Of a stretch of DNA of 21,355 nt, positions 1-8,368 are shown in pieces. The DNA lies in assembly GCA_900551225.1 (NCBI GenBank), contig URUZ01000034.1, positions 1 through 21,355 on the forward strand, written 5' to 3'. The notes below the pieces were generated by a model that worked only from the letters and a program-made list of their open reading frames with translations, had not been told where the DNA came from and made no database searches. Origin of the DNA: an uncultured Clostridium sp. (lineage in GTDB: Bacteria > Bacillota > Clostridia > Lachnospirales > Lachnospiraceae). The stretch's first letter is position 1; the number at the start of each line of letters is the position of its first letter. A program made the position numbers and the translations under genes.

Positions 1-38
1 GCGGTGGAAAGCGGCAGCGATGCGGTGGAAAGCGGCAG
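1..38 (+). repeat. In-frame short tandem repeat within mfd
   Basis: The 17-base unit gcggtggaaagcggcag occurs at 1-17 and again at 22-38, giving two AVESG-type peptide repeats just before the linker that precedes the RNA-polymerase-interaction domain. The spacing is 21 bases, so the frame is kept. It sits at the window edge, so more copies may lie upstream. It is probably a low-complexity surface insertion. Confidence 0.6.
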
Positions 39-2283
39 AATTGCGGCGGAGGGCCGCATCTCCCAGGTGCAGCCGGGGGAGATCCTGGTAACACACGGCA
101 ACCTTCACCGCGGATTCGAATATCCGCTGATTAAATTCGTATTCATCACCGAAGGCGACATGTTCGGTGTGGAGAAGAAGAAAAAACGCAGGAAGAAAAC
201 CAATTACCAGGGCAAGGCCATACAGAGCTTTTCCGAATTGTCGGTGGGCGATTATGTGGTTCATGAGGAACACGGCCTCGGCATCTACCGCGGAATCGAA
301 AAGGTGGAGCGGGACAAGATCACCAAGGATTATATCAAGATTGAGTACGGGGACGGCGGCAACCTGTATCTGCCTGCAACCCGTTTGGAGAGCATCCAGA
401 GATACGCGGGGGCGGAGGCCAAGAAGCCTAAGCTGAACCGCCTGGGCGGCAGCGAGTGGTCTAAAACCAAGAGCCGGGTAAAGGGCGCGGTACGCGAGAT
501 CGCCAAAGACCTGGTGAAGCTGTATGCGGCCCGCCAGGAGAAGGCGGGTTTCCAGTACGGCGGGGATACGGTGTGGCAGAGGGAATTCGAGGAGCTGTTT
601 CCCTATGATGAGACGGACGACCAGCTGGATGCCATTGATTCCGTGAAGAAGGATATGGAGAGCCGCCGGATCATGGACCGCCTGGTGTGCGGGGACGTGG
701 GCTACGGCAAGACCGAGGTGGCGCTGCGGGCCGCCTTTAAAGCGGTGCAGGACAGCAAGCAGGTGGTCTATCTGGTGCCCACCACCATTTTGGCCCAGCA
801 GCATTACAATACCTTTGTGCAGCGGATGAAGGACTTCCCTGTGCGGGTGGATATGCTGTCCCGGTTCTGCACCCCGGCCAGGCAGAAGAGGACTCTGGAG
901 GACCTGCGAAAGGGCATGGTGGACATTGTGATCGGCACCCACAGGGTGCTCTCCAAGGATATGCAGTTTAAGGATCTGGGGCTGCTGATCGTGGATGAGG
1001 AGCAGCGCTTCGGGGTGGCCCACAAGGAGAAGATCAAACAGCTGAAGGAGAATGTGGATGTGCTGACCCTGACGGCTACCCCCATTCCCAGAACCCTGCA
1101 CATGAGCCTGGCCGGAATCCGGGATATGAGCGTGCTGGAGGAGCCGCCGGTGGACCGCACTCCCATCCAGACCTATGTGATGGAGTTCAATGAGGAAATG
1201 ATCCGGGAAGCCATCAACCGGGAACTGGCCCGGGGCGGACAGGTGTATTATGTATACAACCGTGTGACGGACATCGACGATGTGGCGGGCCGTGTAGCGG
1301 CCCTGGTTCCCGAGGCGGTGGTGACATTTGCCCACGGTCAGATGCGGGAACATGAGCTGGAGAAGATCATGGGAGAGTTCATCAACGGGGAGATCGACGT
1401 ACTTGTATCCACAACAATCATCGAAACGGGACTGGATATCCCCAATGCCAACACCATGATTGTGCACGACGCGGACCGCATGGGCCTGTCCCAGCTGTAT
1501 CAGCTGAGAGGCCGCGTGGGCCGTTCCAATAGGACGTCCTATGCATTTTTAATGTATAAACGCGACAAGCTCCTGAAGGAGGAGGCTGAGAAGCGTCTCC
1601 AGGCCATCCGTGAATTCACGGAGCTGGGTTCCGGTATCAAGATCGCCATGAGGGACCTGGAGATCCGCGGCGCAGGCAACGTGCTGGGCGCTGAGCAGCA
1701 CGGCCACATGGAGGCCGTGGGCTATGACCTCTACTGTAAGATGCTGAACGAGGCGGTGCTGGCCCTTAAGGGCGAGTCCGTGGAGGATGAGAACTATGAT
1801 ACGGTGGTGGAATGCGATATCAGCGCCTATATACCTGGTTCCTATATCAAGAATGAATATCAGAAACTGGATATCTACAAACGTATATCCGCCATTGAGA
1901 CGGAAGATGAGTATATGGATATGCAGGATGAGCTGACCGACCGGTTCGGGGACATCCCGGGGAGCGTGGAAAACCTCCTGAAGATTGCCTCCTTAAAGGC
2001 CCTGGCCCACCGGGCCTATGTGACCGAGGTGTCCATCAACCGCCAGGAAGTGCGCCTGACCATGTATCAGAAAGCGCGGCTTAAGGTGGAGCTGATCCCT
2101 GAGTTTGTGAAGAGCTATAAGGGAAGCCTGAAAATGATGCCGGGGGAGGTGACGGTGCTTCTCTACACTGATATGCGGAACAAAAACAAGGACAGTTTTG
2201 CCATGATGAAGGTGGCCAGGGAGCTGGTGGAAGGGCTTGCAGGGCTGACGGAGGAAAGACCGTCAACTGTCGACAAACATTGA
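1..2283 (+). CDS. mfd: Transcription-repair coupling factor Mfd, 5'-truncated by window edge
   Basis: Mfd is an SF2 DNA translocase that removes RNA polymerase stalled at DNA lesions and recruits UvrA for nucleotide excision repair. About 760 C-terminal residues are present, against roughly 1,150-1,200 for the whole family; the N-terminal UvrB-like part lies outside the window. In order I see a Lys-rich linker, a CarD-like RNA-polymerase-interaction domain (around residues 77-135, VGDYVVHEEHGLGIYRG), the Walker A motif GDVGYGKT (near 231), the DEEQ box (near 332), TLTATPIPRTL, the motif VI stretch LRGRVGRSN (near 502), the translocation region IRGAGNVLG, and the C-terminal D7 domain ending at TGA 2281-2283. 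The reading frame is intact and aligns closely with the remembered B. subtilis protein. The first codon shown is not a start; the gene continues upstream. Identification is very secure. Confidence 0.97.
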   Translation, partial: AVESGSDAVESGRIAAEGRISQVQPGEILVTHGNLHRGFEYPLIKFVFITEGDMFGVEKKKKRRKKTNYQGKAIQSFSELSVGDYVVHEEHGLGIYRGIEKVERDKITKDYIKIEYGDGGNLYLPATRLESIQRYAGAEAKKPKLNRLGGSEWSKTKSRVKGAVREIAKDLVKLYAARQEKAGFQYGGDTVWQREFEELFPYDETDDQLDAIDSVKKDMESRRIMDRLVCGDVGYGKTEVALRAAFKAVQDSKQVVYLVPTTILAQQHYNTFVQRMKDFPVRVDMLSRFCTPARQKRTLEDLRKGMVDIVIGTHRVLSKDMQFKDLGLLIVDEEQRFGVAHKEKIKQLKENVDVLTLTATPIPRTLHMSLAGIRDMSVLEEPPVDRTPIQTYVMEFNEEMIREAINRELARGGQVYYVYNRVTDIDDVAGRVAALVPEAVVTFAHGQMREHELEKIMGEFINGEIDVLVSTTIIETGLDIPNANTMIVHDADRMGLSQLYQLRGRVGRSNRTSYAFLMYKRDKLLKEEAEKRLQAIREFTELGSGIKIAMRDLEIRGAGNVLGAEQHGHMEAVGYDLYCKMLNEAVLALKGESVEDENYDTVVECDISAYIPGSYIKNEYQKLDIYKRISAIETEDEYMDMQDELTDRFGDIPGSVENLLKIASLKALAHRAYVTEVSINRQEVRLTMYQKARLKVELIPEFVKSYKGSLKMMPGEVTVLLYTDMRNKNKDSFAMMKVARELVEGLAGLTEERPSTVDKH

Positions 2284-2308
2284 CATTTACCGAATTATCT
2301 GTTAAATT
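2280..2308 (+). promoter_or_regulatory. Candidate sigma-A promoter for the peptide transporter operon
   Basis: A perfect -35 TTGACA at 2280-2285 overlaps the mfd stop codon. It is followed by 17 nt and a weaker -10 TAAATT at 2303-2308 (4 of 6 consensus bases). Transcription would start near 2315, leaving a leader of about 90 nt before the first permease gene. Confidence 0.55.
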
Positions 2309-2339
2309 ACTAAATAAGAAAATATATCGATTCAGGCGA

Positions 2340-2382
2340 AGAGCTATAGATTAATATAGAGTATTTAATCTATGGCTCTTTT
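2340..2382 (+). terminator. Terminator-like hairpin after mfd / in the leader of the peptide operon
   Basis: A 15-bp stem is formed by 2340-2354 and 2365-2379, perfect except for one G-U pair, with a 10-nt AT-rich loop and a short T run (TTTT, 2379-2382). It would stop mfd transcripts. It also lies downstream of the only good promoter candidate for the following operon, so it could act as an attenuator. The short T tract makes termination efficiency uncertain. Confidence 0.6.
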
Positions 2383-2404
2383 GCGGATATGGAGGAGCGG
2401 AAAC

Positions 2405-3412
2405 ATGAAATACATCGTGAAACGAATCCTGCAGATGATCCCCTCGGTGCTGCTGGTGCTTCTGATCACATTTACGCTGTCCCGCATTGTGCCGGGGGAC
2501 CCCGCGCGCATGATGGCGGGCGAGCAGGCGCCGGAGGCCGCTGTGGAGCGAATCCGCGAGGAGATGGGCCTCAACGATCCTGTCCCCATGCAGTTTTTTA
2601 GCTACGTGGGGGATGTGATGCACGGGGATCTGGGTACGGCCTGGCACACCGGCAAGCCGGTTACATACGATTTCGCTATGCGTTTCCCTGCTTCCCTGGA
2701 GCTGGCGCTGTGCGCGCTGCTGCTGGCGGTGGTGATCGGAATCCCGGTGGGCATTTACGCGGCGTCCAAGAAGGATTCCATGGCGGATCACGTGTCCAGG
2801 GTGGTGACGCTCCTGGGAACCAGCGTGCCGGTGTTCTGGCTGGGGTTCATGCTGATCTACCTGCTTTACGCCAAATATGATCTGATCCCCGCGCCTATCG
2901 GACGGATTGCGGACAATATTTATCCGCCCACCCAGATTACGGGGCTTTATCTTCTGGACAGCCTGCTGACCGGGGATATGATCGCCTTTAAAAGCGCGCT
3001 ATCCCACATTTTGCTGCCTGCTGTCTGCCTGAGCTTCGGCTCCCTGGCGGTGATCTCCCGCATGACCCGCAGCAATATGATCGAGGTGCTGAACCTGGAC
3101 TACATCCGCACAGCCCGTTCCAAGGGCATCAAGGAGCGCCAGGTGGTGGGCAAGCACGGACTGCGCAATATTCTGGTACCCGTGCTGACGGTGATCGGCG
3201 CCCAGCTGGGCGGCCTGATCGGCAACGCTGTGGTGGTGGAGACCATTTTCAACTGGCCCGGTGTGGGAAGCTATATCACCCAGTCTATTCTGCAGACGGA
3301 TTATGCGCCGGTCCAGGCATTTACGGTGGTCAGCGTTCTGATTTACATGGCGATCAACCTGATACTGGACATCCTGTACGCTGTGGTTGACCCGAGAATT
3401 ACATACAATTAG
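2405..3412 (+). CDS. Opp/Dpp-type peptide ABC transporter permease (DppB-like)
   Basis: This is an inner-membrane subunit of a peptide (or nickel/glutathione-type) ABC importer, 335 aa, usual size for the DppB/OppB group. It begins with the typical MKYIVKRILQMIP helix and the VPGDPAR motif. It carries about six membrane segments and, near residues 215-265, the EAA-type ATPase-contact loop (RTARSKGIKERQVVGKHGLRN). It ends with the family-typical VDPRITYN. I chose ATG 2405 because GGAGGAG at 2391-2397 lies 7 nt upstream; an in-frame ATG at 2372 falls inside the leader hairpin. It is the first gene of the operon, with 11 nt to the next permease. Substrate specificity within the family cannot be read from sequence. 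Confidence 0.92.
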   Translation: MKYIVKRILQMIPSVLLVLLITFTLSRIVPGDPARMMAGEQAPEAAVERIREEMGLNDPVPMQFFSYVGDVMHGDLGTAWHTGKPVTYDFAMRFPASLELALCALLLAVVIGIPVGIYAASKKDSMADHVSRVVTLLGTSVPVFWLGFMLIYLLYAKYDLIPAPIGRIADNIYPPTQITGLYLLDSLLTGDMIAFKSALSHILLPAVCLSFGSLAVISRMTRSNMIEVLNLDYIRTARSKGIKERQVVGKHGLRNILVPVLTVIGAQLGGLIGNAVVVETIFNWPGVGSYITQSILQTDYAPVQAFTVVSVLIYMAINLILDILYAVVDPRITYN

Positions 3413-3423
3413 GAGGAAGAAGG

Positions 3424-4284
3424 ATGAGTGAGCAGAAGAATATCGGTATAGACAGGCCTTCCTTTCTCCAACGTCTGATGAAGCAGAAAATGGCGCTGGT
3501 GGGCGGGATTGTGATCCTGCTCTGGCTGCTGGTGGGCCTGGTATCGTTTTTCTATACGCCCTACGGGCCCAACGAGGTCAGCATGGGGGAAAAGCTTCTG
3601 GCCCCCGGCGCCGGACACCTGATGGGGACGGACAACTTTGGGCGTGATATTTTAAGCCGGATGATGTGCGGGGCTCGCATCTCCCTGTTGCTGGGCTTTG
3701 TGGCGGTCTGTATCTCCCTCTGTATCGGGATACCGCTGGGAGCGTTTTCCGGATACTATGAGGGGAAGGCCGGGAACCTGATCATGCGTGTGATGGATTC
3801 CCTGCAGGCGTTCCCCATGCTGATCCTGGTTATGTCCATCTCCGTGGCCCTGGGGCGCAACAGCTTCAGCGCCATGCTGGCCGTGGGTATCGCCGGAATT
3901 CCCAACTTTGCCCGCCTGATGTATGCCCAGACGCTGTCGGTTAAGCAGAGCGCCTTCATTGAGGGCGAGCACGCCATCGGCCTGCCGCGGCGGGATATCC
4001 TGGTGCGCCACATCCTGCCCAATTGTATCACCCCGATCCTGGTGCGCCTGTCCCTGAGCCTGGGCAGCGCAATTCTGACCGTATCCAGCCTGAGCTTCCT
4101 GGGAATCGGTGTACAGCCGCCCACGCCTGAGTGGGGCTATATGATCTCCGACGCCAGGGGCTATATCCTGACAGGGGAATGGTGGATGATCTTTTTCCCG
4201 GGCCTGGCCATCGCCAGCCTTGTGCTGTCCTTCAACCTGTTCGGTGACGGTCTGCGGGATGCCCTGGACTATCGCACTCAGTAA
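3424..4284 (+). CDS. Opp/Dpp-type peptide ABC transporter permease (DppC-like)
   Basis: This is the second permease subunit, 286 aa, pairing with the DppB-like protein to form the membrane channel. The family hallmarks are a cytoplasmic N-terminus followed by a hydrophobic helix (around residues 24-42), the periplasmic-side motif LMGTDNFGRDILSRMM, four to five further helices, and the EAA loop GEHAIGLPRRDILVRHILPN near residues 180-200. The C-terminus ends FGDGLRDALD, which is characteristic of DppC/OppC. The Shine-Dalgarno AGGAGGA (3411-3417) overlaps the stop codon of the preceding gene, 6 nt from the ATG, so translation of the two permeases is likely coupled. Confidence 0.93.
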   Translation: MSEQKNIGIDRPSFLQRLMKQKMALVGGIVILLWLLVGLVSFFYTPYGPNEVSMGEKLLAPGAGHLMGTDNFGRDILSRMMCGARISLLLGFVAVCISLCIGIPLGAFSGYYEGKAGNLIMRVMDSLQAFPMLILVMSISVALGRNSFSAMLAVGIAGIPNFARLMYAQTLSVKQSAFIEGEHAIGLPRRDILVRHILPNCITPILVRLSLSLGSAILTVSSLSFLGIGVQPPTPEWGYMISDARGYILTGEWWMIFFPGLAIASLVLSFNLFGDGLRDALDYRTQ

Positions 4285-4373
4285 GGCTGCTGGAGCAATT
4301 TTCAAACACGCTCTAATGCGGGCCTTAACATAGAGTTTAATAAAGGATCTAAAGAAATGGAGGAGAATTATTT

Positions 4374-6018
4374 ATGAAGAAAAAATTTCTGGCGGTTGTG
4401 ACCGCCGCCGTGATGGCTGCTTCCCTGGCCGGCTGCGGCAGCAATGCCAACGCAAACAATCCCAATGCCACCAGCGCGGCGACCACTGCGGCAGGCAGGG
4501 GGAGAGTCCCAGGCCGATGGAGCCGGTGCGGCCTCAGGCAATAAGGTGCTGACCCTGGCATATGCCGAGGGCGGCAAAACGCTGAATCCCACCCAGGCCA
4601 CGGACGCCACCTCAGCCGAGTTCATCAACGCGGCCTACGACCAGCTGGTGACCTACGGAAGTGTTACGGGCGAACAGGGTTATGAGATGGCCGATACCAG
4701 CGATATCAAGCCCTCCCTGGCAAAAAACTGGGAGGTGTCCGAGGATGGCCTGACCTATGTGATTCATCTGGACGAGAATGCCAAGTTCGCCAACGGCGAC
4801 CCGGTTAACGCCGATGCGGTGACCTATTCCTTCAACCGCATCAAGGATTCCAACTATACGGGATTTCTGTACTCTCTGGCCAACATTGACACCATGGAGA
4901 AAACAGATGACCTTACAGTGACCTTCAAGCTGTCCAAGCCCTGCACCATATTCTTTAACCTGCTGCAGATGCACATTTTCTCCATCGTGAACCCCAACCA
5001 GCTGGAGGGGATGTCAGAGGAGGAGATCGACACCTTCCTGACCACCACCACCGTGGGTTCCGGCGCCTTTGACATTGAGAAATGGGATGCCACCACAGAG
5101 GTGATCTTAAACGCCCGCGCCGACTACTGGAAGGGCAAAGTGGATCTGGACAAGGTGATCTATAAGATCATTCCTGAGCCGTCCAACCGCGTACTGCTGG
5201 CGGACAAGGGGGATGTGGATATCGCCAGAGTGATCCCTCCCAAGGATCTGGCAAAGCTGGAAGGCAACACGGATCTGGATATCAGGGCCTACGAGAGCGT
5301 TTCCATCGTGTATCTGTCTCTCAATACACAGAAGGCGCCTCTGGACAATGTGAAGGTGCGCCAGGCTTTGAACTATGCGGTACCCTACGATGTGATCGTC
5401 AATGATGTTATGAGCGGCAAGGCTAAGAAACTGGATTATGTGATTCCCAGCGCTATGCCGGCCCACATCGCGGACCCCACAGGGGCCTACACAACGGATC
5501 TGGACAAGGCGAAAGCCCTGCTGGCCGAGGCCGGATACGCTGATGGCTTTGACATGAAGCTTGTGATCAGCACCGGCAACCAGGACTATGAGGATACAGC
5601 GATTCTGGTTCAGGCTGAGCTGGCTAAGATTGGTGTGAAGCTGAGCATTGAGAAGATGGAGAGGGCCCAGTATCTGGAAGCTACCAGAAGCCACAATTTT
5701 GATATGGCGATCTCCAGCTATTCCTCCTTTGTAAATGATCCGGGTTATTTCTTCGGAAACTGCCTGTATTCTAAGGGTGAGTACAACTACGGTTCCTACA
5801 AGAGCGACGAGGTTGACGCTATCTGGGATAAGGCAGAGTCCTCCAATGACTTGAGCGAGCGCTATGAGCTGTACACCGAGGCCCAGAAGATTGTGGCTGA
5901 GGACGCTCCCTGGGTGCCGCTGTATGAGAAGTCAAATATTTATGTGCTGAACAAGAGTGTTAAGAGCTTTTTGTATTATCCGGACGGATCCGTGCGTCTC
6001 GCAGCTATCTCCAAATAA
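4374..6018 (+). CDS. Peptide-binding lipoprotein (SBP family 5) with apparent frameshift near its N-terminus
   Basis: This is the extracytoplasmic solute receptor of the transporter (DppA/OppA-like, SBP_bac_5 fold). ATG 4374 has a strong GGAGGAG site (4359-4365, 8 nt away) and starts a lipoprotein signal, MKKKFLAVVTAAVMAASLAGC, with lipobox LAGC. That frame ends soon after about 4545, while the rest of the protein (GNKVLTLAYAEGGKTLNP onward, ending VRLAAISK) is in the next frame. Removing one G from the GGGGG run at 4498-4502 joins the two into a 547-aa protein of normal family length. The mature part looks healthy, with no other stops, so this is either a sequencing or assembly indel or a very recent mutation. 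An ATG at 4444 opens the downstream frame but would lack any signal peptide or lipid anchor. The gene sits between permeases and ATPases, which fits the assignment. Confidence 0.85.
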
Positions 6019-6049
6019 CGGAATATAAAAACAGATTTGAGGGTTAAGT

Positions 6050-7024
6050 ATGGAGCCGATTTTAAAAGTACAGGATTTACATACAGAGATAACGACCAAT
6101 TATGGCACGTTTGAGGCGGTGAGCGGCGTCAGCTTCCAGCTTGGAAAAGGCGAGACGCTGGGGCTGGTGGGGGAGTCCGGCTGCGGTAAGAGCCTGACCT
6201 CCTTATCCATCACCGGCCTTTTGGGGCCGAAGGTCCGTGTGGCCGCGGGGGAGGCCTTTTTCGAGGGGAGAGATATATTCAAGCTCTCCCCCAAGGAGAT
6301 GCGCCAGTTAAGGGGCGGTAAGATCTCCATGATATTCCAGGAGCCCATGACCGCCTTAAATCCCCTGTTCACGGTGGGAAACCAGATGGTGGAGATGATG
6401 CTGCCCCACATGAAAATCACCAAGAAGGAAGCGCTGAAACGCTCTGTGGAGCTGCTCACCGACATGGGGATCGAGCGGCCGGAGCAGGTTGTGAAGTCCT
6501 ACCCATTTGAGCTGTCCGGCGGTATGCGCCAGCGCGTGATGATCGCCATGAGCCTGTCCTGCAATCCCAAGATCCTGATCGCGGATGAGCCGACCACCGC
6601 CCTGGACGTGACCATCCAGGCCCAGATCCTCAAATTGATGAATGAACTGAAACACAAGTACGATACCTCCATTATCCTGATCACCCACAACCTGGGCGTG
6701 GTGGCTCAGATCTGTGACCGGGTGGCGGTGATGTACTTCGGCAGAATCATGGAGACGGCTCCGGTGAAGCTGCTGTTTGAGCAGCCGCTCCACCCATACA
6801 CCAAAGGACTGTTCCTTTGCATCCCCAAGCTGGACCAGGAGGAGGATTTCCTCAGCACCATCCCCGGCATGGTGCCGTCGCTGACGGAGAAGGCAATCGG
6901 GTGCGCTTTTGCACCCAGGTGTCCGCGGTGTACGGACCGGTGCCGCAGGGAGGAGCCGGAGCTGGTGGAAGTGGAAGAAGGGCATTTTTGCAGATGCTGG
7001 GGCGTTCTGGAGGATAAGGCATGA
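6050..7024 (+). CDS. Peptide ABC transporter ATPase (DppD/OppD-like)
   Basis: This is one of two cytoplasmic nucleotide-binding subunits energising the importer; 324 aa, normal length. Walker A GESGCGKS is at residues 41-48, the signature LSGGMRQRV lies near 160, and Walker B ILIADEPTTALD follows with an H-loop ITHNLG. After the ATPase domain comes the oligopeptide C-terminal extension with a Cys cluster (C285-x5-C291-x2-C294-x3-C298). In some OppD/DppD proteins this region is reported to hold an iron-sulfur cluster, so binding here is plausible but unproven. Start ATG 6050 has a modest GAGGG site, 31 nt after the binding-protein gene. The stop overlaps the next start by four bases (ATGA), implying coupled translation. 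Confidence 0.95.
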   Translation: MEPILKVQDLHTEITTNYGTFEAVSGVSFQLGKGETLGLVGESGCGKSLTSLSITGLLGPKVRVAAGEAFFEGRDIFKLSPKEMRQLRGGKISMIFQEPMTALNPLFTVGNQMVEMMLPHMKITKKEALKRSVELLTDMGIERPEQVVKSYPFELSGGMRQRVMIAMSLSCNPKILIADEPTTALDVTIQAQILKLMNELKHKYDTSIILITHNLGVVAQICDRVAVMYFGRIMETAPVKLLFEQPLHPYTKGLFLCIPKLDQEEDFLSTIPGMVPSLTEKAIGCAFAPRCPRCTDRCRREEPELVEVEEGHFCRCWGVLEDKA

Positions 7025-7986
7025 GCAGATTGTTGGAAGTAAAGAATCTGAGTAAATTCTATACGAGCAAACAGGGCTTTTTCGGCGCCAAGTCCGAAAC
7101 CGTCAAGGCGGTCAACCGGATCACCTTCCACATCGATGAGCAGGAGACTCTGGGGATTGTGGGGGAATCCGGCTGCGGCAAGTCCACCACAGGGCGTGCC
7201 GTGCTGCGGCTCCATGAACCCACGGAGGGAGAGATCCTGTACCGGGGGAAGGATCTCTGCGGGCTGAGCCTGGAGGAGATGAAGCCCTACCGGCAGAAGA
7301 TGCAGATCGTTTTCCAGAACGCCAACTCCGCTCTGGACCCCAGGTGGACGGTGGAACAGTCTTTGGTAGAGCCGATCAGGCTCCATAATCCGGAGATCGG
7401 CAGGCAGGAGCTGGACCAGCGGATCGACCGCCTGATGGAGGAGGTCGGGTTTGCTCCCATGTACAAAAAGAAATATCCCCACGAGTTTTCCGGTGGCCAG
7501 CGCCAGCGCATTGGGATTGCCAAGGCGATCTCCGTGAGCCCGGAGTTCGTGGTCTGTGACGAGCCGGTGTCCGCGCTGGATGTGAGTGTGCAGGCTCAGG
7601 TGCTGAACCTGATGAAAAAGCTGCAGAGGGAGCGGAAGCTGTCCTATATGTTCATCTCCCACGACCTGTCGGTAATCCGGTTCATCAGCGACCGGGTGGG
7701 CGTGATGTACGCCGGGCGCCTGGTGGAGGTGGCGGAGACAAAGGAATTTTTTGAAAATGCCCTCCACCCCTACTCCAGGGTGCTGATGGCGGCTGTGCCA
7801 AAGCCCGTGGTGATGGACGATAAGGACGAGCTGTACCGGGGGATCGGGACCATCGCCAAGGCGTCCAAGGAGGGCTGCCCGTTCTGTTCCAGATGCGCCC
7901 AGGCTGACGGCCGCTGCCGGGCGGAGATGCCGGAGCAGAGGGAAGTGACGCCAGGGCATTTTGTGTCGTGCCATCTGTATGATTAA
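7021..7986 (+). CDS. Peptide ABC transporter ATPase (DppF/OppF-like)
   Basis: This is the second ATPase subunit, 321 aa, forming a heterodimer with the DppD-like protein. It has Walker A GESGCGKST (near residue 49), the Q-loop FQNANSALDPR typical of the F-type subunit, signature FSGGQRQRIGIAKA, Walker B FVVCDEPVSALDVS, and the H-loop ISHDLSV. The C-terminal extension again contains a Cys group (CPFCSRC). ATG 7021 overlaps the preceding stop as ATGA. It is the last gene of the operon and is followed 28 nt later by a strong terminator, so the operon boundary is clear. Confidence 0.95.
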   Translation: MSRLLEVKNLSKFYTSKQGFFGAKSETVKAVNRITFHIDEQETLGIVGESGCGKSTTGRAVLRLHEPTEGEILYRGKDLCGLSLEEMKPYRQKMQIVFQNANSALDPRWTVEQSLVEPIRLHNPEIGRQELDQRIDRLMEEVGFAPMYKKKYPHEFSGGQRQRIGIAKAISVSPEFVVCDEPVSALDVSVQAQVLNLMKKLQRERKLSYMFISHDLSVIRFISDRVGVMYAGRLVEVAETKEFFENALHPYSRVLMAAVPKPVVMDDKDELYRGIGTIAKASKEGCPFCSRCAQADGRCRAEMPEQREVTPGHFVSCHLYD

Positions 7987-8014
7987 TTGTAAATGAGAGT
8001 ATGAATTTAAAGGT

Positions 8015-8067
8015 GCTGTGAAAAGATGGAGTGATTTGACTTCATTTTTTCACAGCTTTTTTCTTTT
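8015..8067 (+). terminator. Strong intrinsic terminator of the peptide transporter operon
   Basis: A long stem pairs 8015-8032 with 8039-8056 (10 perfect bp at the base, GCTGTGAAAA/TTTTCACAGC, continuing upward with G-U pairs) and a 6-nt loop. The T-rich tail at 8057-8067 (TTTTTTCTTTT) follows directly. Confidence 0.9.
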
Positions 8068-8113
8068 AGTGGAAAAGGGAACGCCGGGGCTGGCGTCAAT
8101 GTATGCTTTTTCT

Positions 8114-8142
8114 TTGACATAATGACGAAAATGGTGTAAAAG
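8114..8142 (+). promoter_or_regulatory. Weak upstream promoter candidate in the 7987-8368 intergenic region
   Basis: A perfect TTGACA at 8114-8119, 17 nt, then TAAAAG at 8137-8142 (4 of 6 bases). It faces the rbsD gene but lies 120 nt upstream of a much better promoter, so it may be a secondary start or chance. Apart from the terminator, the two promoter candidates and the inverted repeat, I see no gene in this AT-rich 382-bp gap. Confidence 0.3.
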
Positions 8143-8233
8143 TCAAGAAAAATATTAAAAGAGTTTTGGATAATTATGATATAAATATAAAATGCACAAT
8201 AAAAAGATTGATGAAAATACTTTTTTAGACATA

Positions 8234-8262
8234 TTGACATCACGATGCAACTGTGCTATATT
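8234..8262 (+). promoter_or_regulatory. Main sigma-A promoter of the ribose-type operon (extended -10)
   Basis: TTGACA at 8234-8239, a 17-nt spacer, and TATATT at 8257-8262 preceded by TGC, giving an extended -10 element. The start point would be near 8269, about 100 nt before the rbsD start codon. Confidence 0.85.
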
Positions 8263-8272
8263 CTATGTACAA

Positions 8273-8316
8273 CGTTTTAGCAAACGCTGTTTTATTTTTA
8301 AAATTTTGCTAAAACG
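8273..8316 (+). promoter_or_regulatory. 12-bp perfect inverted repeat; candidate LacI-family operator
   Basis: CGTTTTAGCAAA (8273-8284) and TTTGCTAAAACG (8305-8316) are exact reverse complements separated by 20 nt, with centres 32 bp (about three helical turns) apart. The repeat begins a few bases after the predicted transcription start, an ideal place for repression. The arms are AT-rich with a CG step, as in many LacI-family operators. The likely ligand is the regulator encoded at 17197-18240. A role as an RNA hairpin cannot be excluded. Confidence 0.65.
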
Positions 8317-8368
8317 ATTCACATGTCGGAAACTTAAAAAATACACAAACAAATAGCCGGAGGAGAAA

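Noticed and set aside
4298..4312. CodY-box-like AATTTTC sequence before the peptide-binding protein gene
   Set aside because: Only about 10 of 15 positions match the AATTTTCWGAAAATT consensus and the second half is lost, so it is within chance.
6706..7974. A 422-aa open frame on the minus strand across both peptide-transporter ATPase genes
   Set aside because: It is the antisense shadow of two overlapping, clearly recognisable ATPase genes; its His/Leu/Gln-rich translation has no domain features.
8007..8243. A 78-aa minus-strand frame in the intergenic region before rbsD
   Set aside because: It runs through the strong terminator of the opposite strand, has no convincing ribosome site, and its composition just reflects AT-rich non-coding DNA.
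8266..8284. Catabolite-repression (cre) site at the rbs promoter
   Set aside because: The CG core is present but the flanking TG and CA positions of the cre consensus do not match; the LacI-type inverted repeat explains the sequence better.
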